Positions 37,901 to 46,192 of a stretch of DNA of 64,000 nt are shown here, one piece after another; the first letter of the stretch is position 1, and each line of letters begins with the position of its first letter. The notes under the pieces were generated by a model. That model was not told where the DNA came from and did no database searches. It saw nothing but the letters and a program-made list of their open reading frames with translations. Origin of the DNA: Oreocharis arfaki (Eukaryota; Chordata; Aves; Passeriformes; Paramythiidae); assembly GCA_013398015.1 (NCBI GenBank), contig VZRR01012434.1, forward strand, positions 276 through 64,275, read 5' to 3'. The position numbers were made by a program, and so were the translations under genes.

Positions 37901-40900
37901 TGGGAGTGGTGACAGTCCCTGGAGGGGACTGTTCTGCTCCACAGAAGAGGGTAGCCAGGGCCACCCAGCAGCTCAGGGACCTGCTCTTACCTGGGCAGCA
38001 CGATGGGTTTGATGCCAAAGGTCCACTGTGTGCCCTTGACCAGCAAGAGGGAATCAAGGCACGGCTTAATTCTGATCTGCTTTTGGCCAGAGATGTTCCT
38101 CCCCCTCCGTGGATAACATAAAGTATTTCTTTAAATGCATGACATTCCCAAGGAGCTGCAGATGGAATTCACCTGGGCCTCAAGGGAGACACTTTGTGAA
38201 AGAGGTGACCCCCTGAGCTCCTGGTAGGACACATTTGCAGGAGGTGACCCCCAAGCAGGGTGAGAATCCCAAAGCGAGATACTCTGTTGTAACCCCCCCT
38301 TCTGAATTTTAGAAGCGTTAAAATCCCTCCTTGCTTTAAAGCCAGACATTTAAACCAGTGCTGCCAGAGCCCTGCCCCATCCCCGCACTGCTTCACCCTC
38401 TAACTGACACACTGTCTTCTGCCCTCTGAATTTCTGCTTCCCACCATAAGCAAGCATCATCAGACCAGCCTCTGAGTTTGCTGCCTCTGTGCCCGTGACA
38501 GAAACACAGAAAAAATCAGGTATTTAAAGCCAGCCCGACGTGTTTTTGCCTTCTCCCCGGTGCCTCCGCACACCAGTGGGTAGCAGCACGGCAGAAGCAG
38601 CGTGGCACGTAGGCTAGAGGAGTGGATTAGATTTGGGTTGTCTCTGGGTTGCATGGAGCTGCTAGACATCTGCTTCCTTTGGCTGCTCGTGGTGTTTTCC
38701 GTGGTCAAGGTGGAGCTGTGGTCGTGCTCGTAGGATGCTTTCTGTGCCCGGTCGTGCGGTGAGAGGGGAGAGAGGGATGAGTTCATGGGCGAGGGCTGCG
38801 GTCTGAAGGCAGTGGAAGCTGCCAAAATGGGTGGAAGGAAAAGAAATCGCAGAGTTACCCTTAGGAGGATGAATTAAGTGCTATTCTCCTTTGCCTTCTG
38901 CAGTTCTGTTATTTCAAAACCTTCCTTGAAGCCTGTCAGCTCCTTCCTTGCCATTTGTTACATTTTTTTCCCACGTTCAAAATAAGCCAAAAAACCCCAA
39001 CTTTTCTTTCTTTTTTCCCCCCTGCCTCAATTTTTCTCCCTTTGGTTCGTGGCAGTCTCAGCAGTGCCAGTTCACCTCTGGGAAAAACAGGACCAGCCTG
39101 AGCCCTGCTGGGTGGTCACAAACTCCAGCAGAAAGTGAGCACTGACAGCCTGGCTTTGGGGAGCTCCTGCAGGAAGGGATCCCATGTTTATGTTTTGAGA
39201 AGGACTTTTTCAGGCTTCTCCAGTGCTGTTTGCCCCAATGGTTTTTGCTATGGAATGTGACTTCTTGGTTCAACTTATTCCACTTCCTCAGAAGCCCACT
39301 GAGAACAGCAATTTCCATCAGAGCCACCCATCGTTTCCCATTTTTATGAAGTGGGTCTGGGGCAAAATGTGTCTGTCTCCCCCTCCCAAAATGTAAAACT
39401 GTCCATTATGGCCCAGAGCTACAAAGGGAAAGGTTCTCAGGATAATGAGCATTAATAATTTTCTTGGCTCTGTAAATGCGATTGAGTGGAGGTGTATGTG
39501 AATGACTAAAAAGCAAAATGCCTCCAGGGCTGTTTTTTATTGTGACTCTAATTAAACCCTTGCCAATTTGCACAGGGATTTTTTCATATTCTCTTTAACA
39601 CCGTATTAATATCAATTGGTTTCCACTTTCCAGCTGAAAAGGACAATGTCTATCACCTTCTCTTAGAGCTTGTCATTAAAAAAATAATCTTTTTTTTTTT
39701 CTTTTTTATTCTGTATTGTTTATCATCCCCTTGACGAGGCTGGGAAATCACATTTCTCTCCTACTCGGGTTTGTCCTTTGAAACTTGGCAAGGATCAAGA
39801 GATTTTTTTTTTTTCCCTCCTCCTCCTTATGTTACCCAACTGGAGCTTGAAATTAATAATATGGCTTTTAAAATTTTTAGTCCCTGGTTTGTTTTCTAGA
39901 AAACCTGAAGATTGTTACCAATATTGAGGAGCTGAGGAGGGGGATGGAGCCAATGGGGGTGAGGGTTTGCAGGGAAACCAAACAAGTGAGCTATAAAATT
40001 TCTTGCTGGTTCAACTGCTCTGCGGTGGTTGGAAATTCTTTAATTTGTATTTCTGAGGGAAAAAAGCAGAGCCTGAAGGAGGGCTTGGAGGTTGGGATTG
40101 GAAACCAGGGCTTGGTGCCTCCATCCCAGGACACCTGGGCTGTTTCTCAGCTGTTATTTCAAAGCAGAGGGGTGCAGGGTGTTGGCTCAGATCCTGCTGC
40201 AAACACAGGAGCAAAGCCCTGTGTGCTGAACTGGGCTGAACTGGGCTGAGCTGCCCCTCACAGTCCAAGGGCTTCCCGGCCCCTCTGGTGCCTAAAGACC
40301 CCCATGGCACAGGGTTGGGTGTTGGGTTTGGGGCTCTGACTCTCTGTGGGAATGCTGCAGGGCTCCTTGTGGGGTACCAGCTCCCCCAGTAACACAATTT
40401 TCCCTTTGATCACTGCAAGACTACCCCGGCTTGTCGGCGGCTGCCCCGCTGCAGGTGGGCTCTCCCCTGGCCAAGGCTGGCCCAGGAGCACAAGGTAGGA
40501 GCCACGTGGCTGAGTTGGATCCTGCCAGCGGGAACCAGCTCAGAGAACGCTTTAGTTTCCAGCTCTGGATCTGTGTTTTCCATGCCTCCCTCCTCCTCTG
40601 CCCGGGGAAAAAGCTCGGGGCTTGTCTGTGCCCTGCACACAGCTGGGAATCTGGTGAGGCTGGATTGAGCCTCGGGGTTCAGTCGTGTACATGAAAGATG
40701 AGGATGGTGAGTGGTAGAAGGGATTGTTCACAGCTTGCTTCTGGGGTGAACAGAGAGGATCATGGAAATCCTGTCATCTCCTGAGGCTGGAGCCTGTGTG
40801 TAGAGCAGAATCACCCTGTGAGCGGATAGGCCTGTGTCCTTTAGAGCATAGATCCTTCTAATGCACCTCCTTGCTCAGGTCTCCTTCCTGACTGCCTCAG

Positions 40901-43900
40901 GTGCTCCAGCTGGGAGCCTTGGGAGGTTTCTCTCCGGCTGTTGAGGCTGAAGCTTCTCCTCCTCACGGTTCCCACCACCCACACGCTTTGGTAGCTGCCC
41001 CTGGTGCTCAGCTCCTGTTTCCCACCCGAGATTCCTGTAGCTCCCTCCAGCTGTAGCCTTCAGCATCCCTCCCGTGCAGATCACAACATCCTGGGCCTGT
41101 CTGGCCTCACAGAGAGGCAAAGCTGCCTTTGGTGCAGCTACACCAAGGGGCCAGGTGTGCTGGTATCTTAACAGTCCTCTGCAGATTTGGCTTCTCTCTG
41201 TGCCTGGGCAATGTCAGGACCACGTGCCAGCACTCAGCCATCCGGCAGCTCCCACACCTTCCCCTTAGGAATATTTTTCCTGCCTCTCTTCACACATACA
41301 GATGCTAATTTTCAGGAGACTTTGTCTCTCCTTCCTGCTTCAGCACATCCTCAGCCAGATACAGCTCCACCGACCCAGCCTAGACACCTGCCTAGAGCTT
41401 CCAGTGTCCCTTTGCCACCTTTTTAAGCAAACCAGGGGGGATTTGTTTTAAATCTGATGTTCTCTCTGATGCCACCTGTGATGACCCACCAAACACAGCC
41501 GCACTTGGACAGAAGCCGAAGCCACGAGACCCTCCCGAGAACATGCGAGGTAAGGCCAGGCCTGTCCCCAAGGCTGGGACAGGGCAGGTTTCTCCCTCAG
41601 TGCCACAGGCCAGGACAACCCACCTGCCCTCAGCACAACCCACCATCGTACAATCTCCTACTCAGAGGGTCCAGCTCAGCTCAGCTCGCTCATCCAGCCC
41701 CAGGGAGGTCTTTTTGGAGATGTCTGGGGCCAAGGAAAGCCATGGAGACCAGCAGGGCCCTGGTGCCACTGCAGCCTCGGGGATGGCGTTGGAAGCAGGA
41801 GCGGGTCAGAGCAGCTCTCTGACCATGGCTGAGCCCATGGGGAGCACGGCCACCTGCTGCCATCACTGTCACAGTGAGGATGTGACCAACACAGGTGGCT
41901 GGAGCTGGCAGTGCCCACCCAGGGCCTCCCGGAGCACCACAGCACTTGCAAGGGCTTGAGCTCCACAGAAAACAACAGAACCAGAACCTGTTTTCAAACA
42001 CCCTGTGGGACCTCAGTGCCACTCAACCTTGCCCCTCGCTGGGCTCACCAAAGCACAAAACCTCCCAAGGCTTGATGGTCTTTACCCCCAGTGCTGGGTC
42101 ATTCTGTGTGGGACAGAGACAGCACAACCCCCAGGGAGCCCCGTTCCATCTGGGACAGCCCTTTCCCCTGAGGAAACACGGGAAACATGGCCCTGGGCTG
42201 GCCTGGGAGGCCCCTTGCCAGCACAGCTCTCAGACCTGTTTTATCCTCCGGCGTAGCGGCTCCGAAGAGCAAACCAGGGCGCACAGCACACTCTGCAGGC
42301 AAGAAGCACGGGAAAAAGACAGGTACGTGCTGCTGGGGACAGGCCAGGCTGGAGCAGCACCTGCTCTGCACGACCCTGTAGCAACCCCTGCCAGATGCCA
42401 CCTCCGTAGCACTTGTCCTCCTCGCAGATTTTTGGGTGCCAGCTGGCGTGACCTCCATCAGCCCGAGCCCATGGCCTGTAGATACGGTTTGTAAGCTGTA
42501 GATCCTTATCCCAAACAACCCAAACCACGCCACCAAACCCTCATCAAGGGGGCACGTGTGAGTAGCTCCTCCCAGCTCTGCAGTAGTGTCGTGCATTGAG
42601 TTCTTCGTGCATTGAGTTTTTCATGCATCAGGCTTCAAGGAGGAGAGGGAAAGAGGAGAAATGTAGCAGCTCCCAGCTGTCTAGTGCAGAAATAGATGGC
42701 AGCGCTGCCAGCACGGTGCTCTTGGCTTGGCATTGTTCTCGTGGCAGGGGAGGACGTGGGGTGGTGCTAAGCAGTGAGAAAAAGCCTCTCTCTGATTTTT
42801 CTCAAGCCTCCTCAAAGAGCTCAAAACTCATCCGGCTCAAACCAAACTCTGGCCCAGTGGCTCCCATTGAAACATACAAAGGTAAGCGGAGGGAGGGCGG
42901 TGCTCCAGGGCTCCCTGACCTCACTCAGGTGAGCTGGTCCTGCAGACTCAGACAGGGGGAAGGTGGGAAGGGACTGTCTGAGTCGTGGTTAGCTGTTGGC
43001 TGAGTGTAGCAGTGCTTCCCTAGTCTGAAACAAAGCTTGGGGATTGCAGCAGGCAGTATTTGAGCTGAAATTCTTTGGTAATCAGTTGATGAGGCAGAAG
43101 TTCTTTCACAGGGGGTCAAGACTACAAGACACTCTCAGCTCCTCCTCAGGCAGCTGTGAACCGTGGGGAAACCTTTGCCCTGCTCCATCTTCCCTGGTCA
43201 TCATGTCATTGATCACGTCTCCCCCTCCAGCTGCATGTGCATGCCAACCCACACCCCTCCCTGCCACCCCTCTGCCATCCTTGAATGTTTAATGTTCTGC
43301 TTGGAACAAAGCCCCAGCTCCAAACCTCTCTCCGAAGGCTCTGGAAGCTCAGACCTGGCTGAGAATTTCTGCTCGTGTTATCCCCTGCCCTTGCTGGCTG
43401 GGAACCTCCTGACCAGGCCAGCTGGGCCATAAGCAACCTCCTTCTCTCCAGAGCTGCACATATCAGTGTATAAACACATTTATATATAAACTCCCAGTAA
43501 GATCCAGCACTGCAAGGTTATCACCATCCTAGGTCATGGTAATAAAAAGCAAGCACAAGAAGCACATAATCCAATCCCCCTGACTACAAATTCACCCTCA
43601 GATGGTTGTTTTCTAATACATGCCCACAGCTGAGAGAGGTCAGCCCTGGGGACAGGAGCACTTGGCCAAGTGACAGTGGCATCTCCCACCCCACCAGCAG
43701 CCTTTGCAGGCTGTGCTGTGCCAGGCAAGCCCTGGTTCAAACCTTCACACACCTGTCCACCAGCTGTTGAAGGATCCCACACAAGCCACACTGCCTTGCA
43801 CAGGCTTATTTTAAACATTTAACCTGAGAGCCACCACCCTTCACAACAGGAAGGTACAACAGGAGGGGGCCTGCTGGGAAGGGACACAGAGGGGAAAATG

Positions 43901-45914
43901 AGAGCCTGTGAGGTTTTACCTGGACACGCAGCAGCTTCATCTCCGCTTGAGCACCTTCTGCCAGCCCCATCCCACAGGCCACTCCCCTCTGTGTTCTAGC
44001 GAGGCAGAGCCTTTGCCAGGGCTCTGCACCCCAGCCCAGCCCCTCACAGGTCCTGCAGCCTCCCCAGAGCCAAGCCCAGGCATGGAGCTCTGCTTATTAA
44101 CAAGGCAGCTCTGTAATTAACACCTGACTCCTCCCCACTGCCTGCTCCCATGATTATGCAGTTTCTGAAAGAGATCATATCCTGGGAGTGCAAGGGGTTG
44201 GCTCCTGCCTGTGCACACCCCAAGATTACAGGGACCCTGACCCTGCTCTGCTCTCGGAGTGATGCGTTCCAGCCCGATCCCCCCATGGTGGTGGAGAACT
44301 GTGTGCACTCCTCCTGCCCAGCACACCCCAGCCCTGCGCTGGCAGTGGCCGCAGCATTCCCCCAGGCAGGACCCTCCTCCACGCTGGCTCCTCTCCTCCT
44401 CCCAGCGGAGGGAAGGTGCTCCAGGCCCGTGTGCCCAGCTCTCTCCTCCTCTGCTCCACAGACTGCGAGTGCTACGGCCACTCCAACCGCTGCAGCTACA
44501 TCGACTTCCTGAACGTGGTGACCTGCGTGAGCTGCAAGCACAACACGCGGGGCCAGCACTGCCAGCACTGCCGCCTGGGCTTCTACCGCAACAGCTCCGC
44601 CGAGCTGGACGATGAGAATGTCTGCATAGGTGAGCGCCTCAGCTGGCTCCTCGCTCTGTGGGTGGGCTTCATTCAGCCCCTCTCTGGAGGGTGTTGGCCC
44701 ACCTGCATGCTCTGCAAGGATGGCAGCTGGTATGGTCTCTGCAGCCTGCCAAGGCATCTCTTCCCTGCCAATAAAGCCTAAATAATATCGTAGAATCACA
44801 GGACACTTTGGGTTGGAAACTATCCCTAACCCCCTCCCATGGGCAGAGACACCTTCCTCTAGGTGAGGTTGCTCCAAGCCCCATCCAGCCTGGCCTTGGG
44901 CACTGCCAGGGGTGGGGCACCCGCAGCCTCTCTGGGCAAACCATGCCAGGGCCTCTCCACCCCCACAGTAAAAAATCTTTTTGACTGGATTCAGATACCT
45001 TGCTCAGCCAGGAGGGGCTCAGCTCCAAAGAGGAGTGGCCTTTGCGCCCATGGCCTTGGCACTGTTGAGGCCTCTCAGGCCACCACATCCTCCCAGCCCC
45101 TCGGTCTCTAAGCTCTCTTCCGTAGCACATCCCCAGACTTTTCCAAAGTCCCCAGCCCTTTCCTCAGGGAACTGCATGCACAGAGCCCCAGGCAGGACAG
45201 GCACTGACCTCCCTGTCTTTGGCCAGAATGTAACTGCAACCAGATCGGCTCCATGCACGACCGCTGCAACGAGACCGGCTACTGTGAGTGCAAGGAAGGT
45301 GCCACGGGGCCCAAGTGTGACGACTGCCTGCCCAACTACTACTGGAGACAGGGCTGCTTCCGTGAGTACCCCACTGCAGGGCCACGGGGAGCTGGGACAT
45401 GGCTCCAAACAGGAGCAGGATCTTCAGCACTGTTGGCTCAGGTGCCCCATGATGCTCGGGGTGCAGGGTGAGCAGATTCCGGCCATTCCTCCCAGATCCA
45501 AAATGACTTGATAGCTTTGCCCATGGAGTTTGCACCCCTCCACTGGGTTCTGCTGGCCTTGGAACTGCTCTAGCACTGGGAAGGCTGGATAATTTAACCC
45601 CTAGGAGCTAAAATCTTCTAGTTCCTGCTGCGGCCAAGGGGTGTAACACACTCCAGGCTAACACCTACATCTCCCCCTCTCACCCTGCAGCCAATGTCTG
45701 CGATGACGAGCTCCTGCTCTGCCAAAACGGCGGCACCTGCTACCAGAACCAGCGCTGCATCTGCCCCGTGGGCTTCAAGGGGGTCCTGTGCCAGCAGTCC
45801 AGGTGCGAAGTGGACAAAAAGGACTGTGACGGTGCTCCCGGTGCCGGCGGCAGCCTGGCCACCGTGGCCCTGGGGGTGCTCGCCCTGCAGCTGCGAGGCT
45901 GGGTGGGCCTCTGA
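3096..45914 (+). CDS. NTNG2: Netrin-G2 (whole coding span, spliced)
   Basis: Netrin-G2 is a vertebrate-specific, GPI-anchored relative of the netrins. It sits on the outer face of axons and presynaptic membranes and binds the leucine-rich-repeat ligand NGL-2 (LRRC4). The core exons 3096-3308, 20439-21082, 32503-32675, 34269-34295, 44462-44629, 45227-45361 and 45691-45914 total 1584 bases, i.e. 527 residues and a stop. The human protein is about 530. Domain order: signal peptide (1-17), laminin N-terminal domain (about 18-285), LE1, a short linker, LE2, LE3, an EGF-like module and a C-terminal hydrophobic GPI signal. All introns have GT-AG ends and phases agree across every junction. Further cassette exons between LE1 and LE2 are listed separately. 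The start ATG at 3096 has a G at -3 and opens directly into the signal peptide. Identification rests on strong recall of the mammalian sequence. Confidence 0.97.
10897..10944. repeat. (GT)24 microsatellite
   Basis: An uninterrupted run of 24 GT dinucleotides in NTNG2 intron 1. Perfect arrays of this length are usually polymorphic and can adopt Z-DNA. No function is implied. Confidence 0.97.
11840..12120. promoter_or_regulatory. Intragenic CpG-rich island in NTNG2 intron 1
   Basis: About 280 bases with a very high local density of CpG, surrounded by CpG-poor intron. It contains an 18-base direct repeat: two full units at 12041-12058 and 12059-12076 that differ at one base, then a 10-base partial third unit. 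No exon with splice sites compatible with the flanking NTNG2 phase (0-0) is evident. It could be an alternative promoter, an enhancer or a methylation-protected element. This is inference from composition. Confidence 0.45.
15660..16123 (+). mobile_element. CR1 LINE 3' fragment
   Basis: The sequence reads as the 3' end of an avian CR1 retroposon in plus orientation. It has a characteristic block around 15690-15770 (gcaaggtcctgcacctgg...). Near the 3' end is the hallmark text ggttggactggatgacctt followed by cccttccaaccc, and the tail is cattctatgattt. The 5' part looks rearranged around 15775-15800. It is a truncated fossil with no open reading frame of its own. Confidence 0.9.
20439..21082 (+). 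CDS. NTNG2: NTNG2 coding exon 2: bulk of laminin N-terminal domain
   Basis: A 644-base exon that starts at codon phase 0 after the acceptor ttgttgttgttccag and ends in phase 2 before GTAATG. It opens ENPYLCSDECDASNPDLAHP and continues through ATYWQSVTW, ANITLSWNKS and the LEKSLDNGRTW segment to ALGGTYVQRENLYKYFYAVS, all typical of netrin-G laminin N-terminal domains. In netrin-G proteins this domain carries the ligand-binding loops. Two N-glycosylation sequons (NIT and NKS) are visible. The exon is markedly GC- and CpG-rich compared with the introns. Confidence 0.98.
24666..24690. repeat. (CTGT)6 tetranucleotide repeat
   Basis: Six perfect CTGT units plus one base in NTNG2 intron 2. This is a short microsatellite with no visible functional context. 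Confidence 0.95.
25573..25920 (-). mobile_element. Solo LTR of an endogenous retrovirus (alpharetrovirus-like layout)
   Basis: Read on the minus strand, this 348-base block starts TGTGTTGC and ends GCGACA, the usual TG...CA termini. Plausible 5-base target duplications flank it: GGGTA at 25568-25572 and GGGTG at 25921-25925, with one mismatch. Inside, on the minus strand, a TATATAAG box (25676-25683) is followed within 6 bases by AATAAA (25664-25669). A TATA box that close to the poly(A) signal, implying a very short R region, is the layout I know from avian leukosis-type LTRs. No gag, pol or env remains beside it, so it is a recombined solo LTR, antisense to NTNG2. The exact family is not determined. 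Confidence 0.7.
32503..32675 (+). CDS. NTNG2: NTNG2 coding exon 3: laminin-EGF repeat 1
   Basis: A 173-base exon that enters at phase 2 after a pyrimidine-rich acceptor and leaves at phase 1 before GTAAGT. It encodes RCKCNLHANLCTFKEGSLQC, then the CECEHNTTGQDCGKC core, and the segment RSWRAGSYLPLPNGSPNA. Seven of the eight LE cysteines are encoded here. The exon ends with a single T, and the eighth cysteine codon (TGT) is only completed by the first two bases of the 27-base exon at 34269. One N-glycosylation sequon (NTT) is present. Confidence 0.97.
32676..34268 (+). other. NTNG2 intron 3, with a long polypyrimidine tract
   Basis: A 1.6 kb intron. About 33600-33790 is almost entirely C and T on the plus strand, with many CTTCC, CTCTT and TCCTC words. 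Such tracts can bind polypyrimidine-tract proteins or form triplex DNA. No additional exon of the required phase was found here. Confidence 0.7.
33600..33790 (+). repeat. Long polypyrimidine tract
   Basis: Roughly 190 bases of near-continuous pyrimidine on the plus strand, about 480 bases upstream of the 27-base NTNG2 exon. The complementary purine strand on the minus strand is the only reason frames on both strands stay open here. A role in regulating the downstream alternative exons is possible but not shown. Confidence 0.8.
34269..34295 (+). CDS. NTNG2: NTNG2 27-base exon closing LE1
   Basis: A micro-exon with acceptor tcttgttttttgcag and donor GTAAGT, phase 1 in and phase 1 out. It gives C-AAAGSAFG and its last base joins LE2 to read FGNCECYGHSNRC, which matches the AAAGSAFGNCECYGHSNRC junction I recall from human NTNG2. 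Its first two bases complete the last cysteine of LE1. Skipping it would leave LE1 with seven cysteines, so it is probably constitutive. Confidence 0.93.
36062..36148 (+). CDS. NTNG2: NTNG2 putative cassette exon A (Ser/Thr/Pro/Gln linker)
   Basis: An 87-base open segment, phase 1-1, with acceptor ctgccggtgccccag and a perfect donor GTAAGT. It encodes VTAPRNQSPVQPSSLTGVQA followed by GEQTLRSP. There is no cysteine. The sequon NQS is present. The donor lies only 35 bases before the acceptor of cassette B, which is too short for a spliceosomal intron, so A and B should be mutually exclusive. Confidence 0.68.
36184..36336 (+). CDS. NTNG2: NTNG2 putative cassette exon B (threonine-rich mucin-like stalk)
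   Basis: A 153-base segment, phase 1-1, with a strong acceptor (ctcttctctttgcttgtcag) and donor GTGGGT. It encodes YERPQRA, then repeated KTTTA units passing into runs of threonine, and ends PLPATTTQP. 29 of the 50 whole codons are threonine. This would be a heavily O-glycosylated, extended stalk between LE1 and LE2. The DNA is an ACC-based repeat, so allele length may vary. In the +1 frame the same DNA reads as proline-rich, but that frame cannot rejoin LE2. Confidence 0.72.
36201..36330 (+). repeat. ACC-based imperfect trinucleotide repeat
   Basis: Direct AAAACCACCACTGC units (three or four, imperfect) followed by about 25 ACC-like triplets with occasional ACA, TCA and AGC. It lies within cassette exon B and encodes its polythreonine. 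Strand composition is strongly C/A against G/T. Confidence 0.93.
37377..37439 (+). CDS. NTNG2 weak candidate cassette exon
   Basis: A 63-base open segment of phase 1-1 with acceptor ctgtacctgtgcag and donor GTGATC. It would encode RGSSTPQPGAHTIPTAPAGP, which has the same cysteine-free Ser/Thr/Pro character as the better cassettes. The splice sites are only moderate, and such matches arise by chance in a search of this size. Confidence 0.3.
38451..38519 (+). CDS. NTNG2: NTNG2 putative cassette exon C
   Basis: A 69-base open segment, phase 1-1, after a good pyrimidine tract (gaatttctgcttcccaccataag) and before the moderate donor GTATTT. It encodes SIIRPASEFAASVPVTETQK and then KS. There is no cysteine. 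Alternative AGs nearby give frames with stops, so this acceptor choice is set by the reading frame. Confidence 0.58.
40420..40494 (+). CDS. NTNG2: NTNG2 putative cassette exon D
   Basis: A 75-base open segment, phase 1-1, with acceptor tccctttgatcactgcaag and donor GTAGGA. It encodes YPGLSAAAPLQVGSPLAKAG then PGAQ, a flexible Ala/Pro/Gly linker without cysteine. An internal GTGGGC donor would end in phase 0 and break LE2, which favours the longer form. Confidence 0.63.
40683..40706 (+). CDS. NTNG2 weak candidate micro-exon
   Basis: A 24-base phase 1-1 segment (VYMKDED) with a strong donor GTGAGT but a poor pyrimidine tract before its AG. It is kept only because the donor and phase fit. Confidence 0.22.
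41302..41403 (+). CDS. NTNG2: NTNG2 possible cassette exon F (Pro/Thr-rich)
   Basis: A 102-base open segment, phase 1-1, with a very good acceptor (ttttcctgcctctcttcacacatacag) but a weak donor (GTGTCC). It encodes ANFQETLSLLPASAHPQPDT and then APPTQPRHLPRASS. There is no cysteine and it is proline-rich near its end. No better phase-1 donor occurs before the in-frame stop. It is 95 bases upstream of cassette G. Confidence 0.45.
41499..41549 (+). CDS. NTNG2: NTNG2 putative cassette exon G
   Basis: A 51-base open segment, phase 1-1, with acceptor atgacccaccaaacacag and strong donor GTAAGG. It encodes ALGQKPKPRDPPENMR, a charged Lys/Pro/Arg linker without cysteine. Confidence 0.68.
42257..42322 (+). 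CDS. NTNG2: NTNG2 putative cassette exon H (basic)
   Basis: A 66-base open segment, phase 1-1, with acceptor ttttatcctccggcgtag and donor GTACGT. It encodes APKSKPGRTAHSAGKKHGKK followed by T. It is strongly basic, and the GKKHGKKT end resembles heparin-binding clusters. There is no cysteine. Confidence 0.77.
42428..42490 (+). CDS. NTNG2: NTNG2 putative cassette exon J
   Basis: A 63-base open segment, phase 1-1, after a very strong acceptor (acttgtcctcctcgcag) and before GTAAGC. It encodes FWVPAGVTSISPSPWPVDTV. It is cysteine-free and, unlike its neighbours, hydrophobic with two tryptophans. It lies 105 bases downstream of cassette H. Confidence 0.7.
42807..42881 (+). CDS. NTNG2: NTNG2 putative cassette exon I
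   Basis: A 75-base open segment, phase 1-1, with a strong acceptor (cctctctctgatttttctcaag) and strong donor GTAAGC. It encodes SSKSSKLIRLKPNSGPVAPI then ETYK. It is a basic and polar linker without cysteine, and among the best supported cassettes on splice-site quality alone. Confidence 0.82.
44462..44629 (+). CDS. NTNG2: NTNG2 exon: laminin-EGF repeat 2
   Basis: A 168-base exon, phase 1-1, with acceptor ctctcctcctctgctccacag and donor GTGAGC. It encodes the LE2 module CECYGHSNRCSYIDFLNVVT, then CVSCKHNTRGQHCQHC, and ends SSAELDDENVCI. It has eight cysteines and the sequon NSS. This is the best conserved part of netrin-G proteins from memory. Confidence 0.98.
44787..44985 (-). mobile_element. 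CR1 LINE 3' fragment (minus orientation)
   Basis: Begins tcgtagaatcacagga and continues with gggttggaaac, ccatccagcctggcctt and a tail ending near cacagtaaaaaatctttt. This is the reverse complement of a CR1 3' end. It lies in the intron between the LE2 and LE3 exons of NTNG2. Confidence 0.92.
45227..45361 (+). CDS. NTNG2: NTNG2 exon: laminin-EGF repeat 3
   Basis: A 135-base exon, phase 1-1, with acceptor ccctgtctttggccag and donor GTGAGT. It encodes ECNCNQIGSMHDRCNETGYC, then ECKEGATGPKCDDC and NYYWRQGCF. The sequon NET is present. Confidence 0.98.
45691..45914 (+). CDS. NTNG2: NTNG2 last coding exon: EGF module and GPI-anchor signal
   Basis: A 224-base coding part, phase 1 in, ending at TGA 45912-45914. 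PNVCDDELLLCQNGGTC and RCICPVGFKGVLC form the EGF-like module. The tail CDGAPGAGG gives small residues suitable for a GPI attachment site. It is followed by a short hydrophobic end, SLATVALGVLALQL, as expected for a GPI-anchored netrin-G. There is no transmembrane segment with a cytoplasmic tail. Confidence 0.97.
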
Positions 45915-46172
45915 GGCCGCAGAGGGAGCCCAGCCCGGGCGTGTCACCCGAGGGACCTGGGGACACCGAGGTGACGGGTGGCCGTCCCCACCGCCTCCTC
46001 CGCCTTCCTTCACGCTAGGACTTGCACAACGTCTTTCGGTCCACTTTCCAAGCAGAGAGGTACGCAGGGAGCCCGGGGCTGACCCGTGCCCGCGGAGCCA
46101 GCCCCGTGTCCCAGCGCGGAGCCGGACCGGGCGGTGACACGGGGACCGCAGCAGCCTGTGCCGGGACACGGC

Positions 46173-46192
46173 CCGTCCGTCCGTCCGTCCGT
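46173..46192. repeat. (CCGT)5 tetranucleotide repeat
   Basis: Five perfect CCGT units in the NTNG2 3' UTR. Every unit contains a CpG. Confidence 0.95.

Larger units (their letters stand above)
34296..44461 (+). other. NTNG2: NTNG2 cassette-exon region between LE1 and LE2
   Basis: In the minimal transcript this is one 10.2 kb intron. It contains at least eight short open segments with AG acceptors and GT donors that all have phase 1-1, the phase of the flanking junctions, plus weaker candidates. All are cysteine-free and rich in Pro, Ser, Thr and Lys. From memory, the netrin-G genes of mammals are alternatively spliced in exactly this interval (the so-called unknown domain). Which combinations are used in this species cannot be seen from DNA alone. 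Confidence 0.8.

Noticed and set aside
39894..39979. Possible exon after gtttgttttctag with GTGAGG and GTGAGC donors
   Set aside because: Both donors end in phase 0, not the required phase 1.
40226..40253. Short tandem of gaactgggct
   Set aside because: Two to three imperfect 10-base copies in an intron, too short to be meaningful.
41080..41154. Phase 1-1 open segment in the NTNG2 cassette region
   Set aside because: It contains two cysteines, unlike all better cassettes, and has only a moderate donor (GTGTGC). This is expected by chance.
44044..44877. 277-codon minus-strand frame
   Set aside because: It overlaps the LE2 exon and a CR1 tail on the opposite strand. The frame is a by-product.
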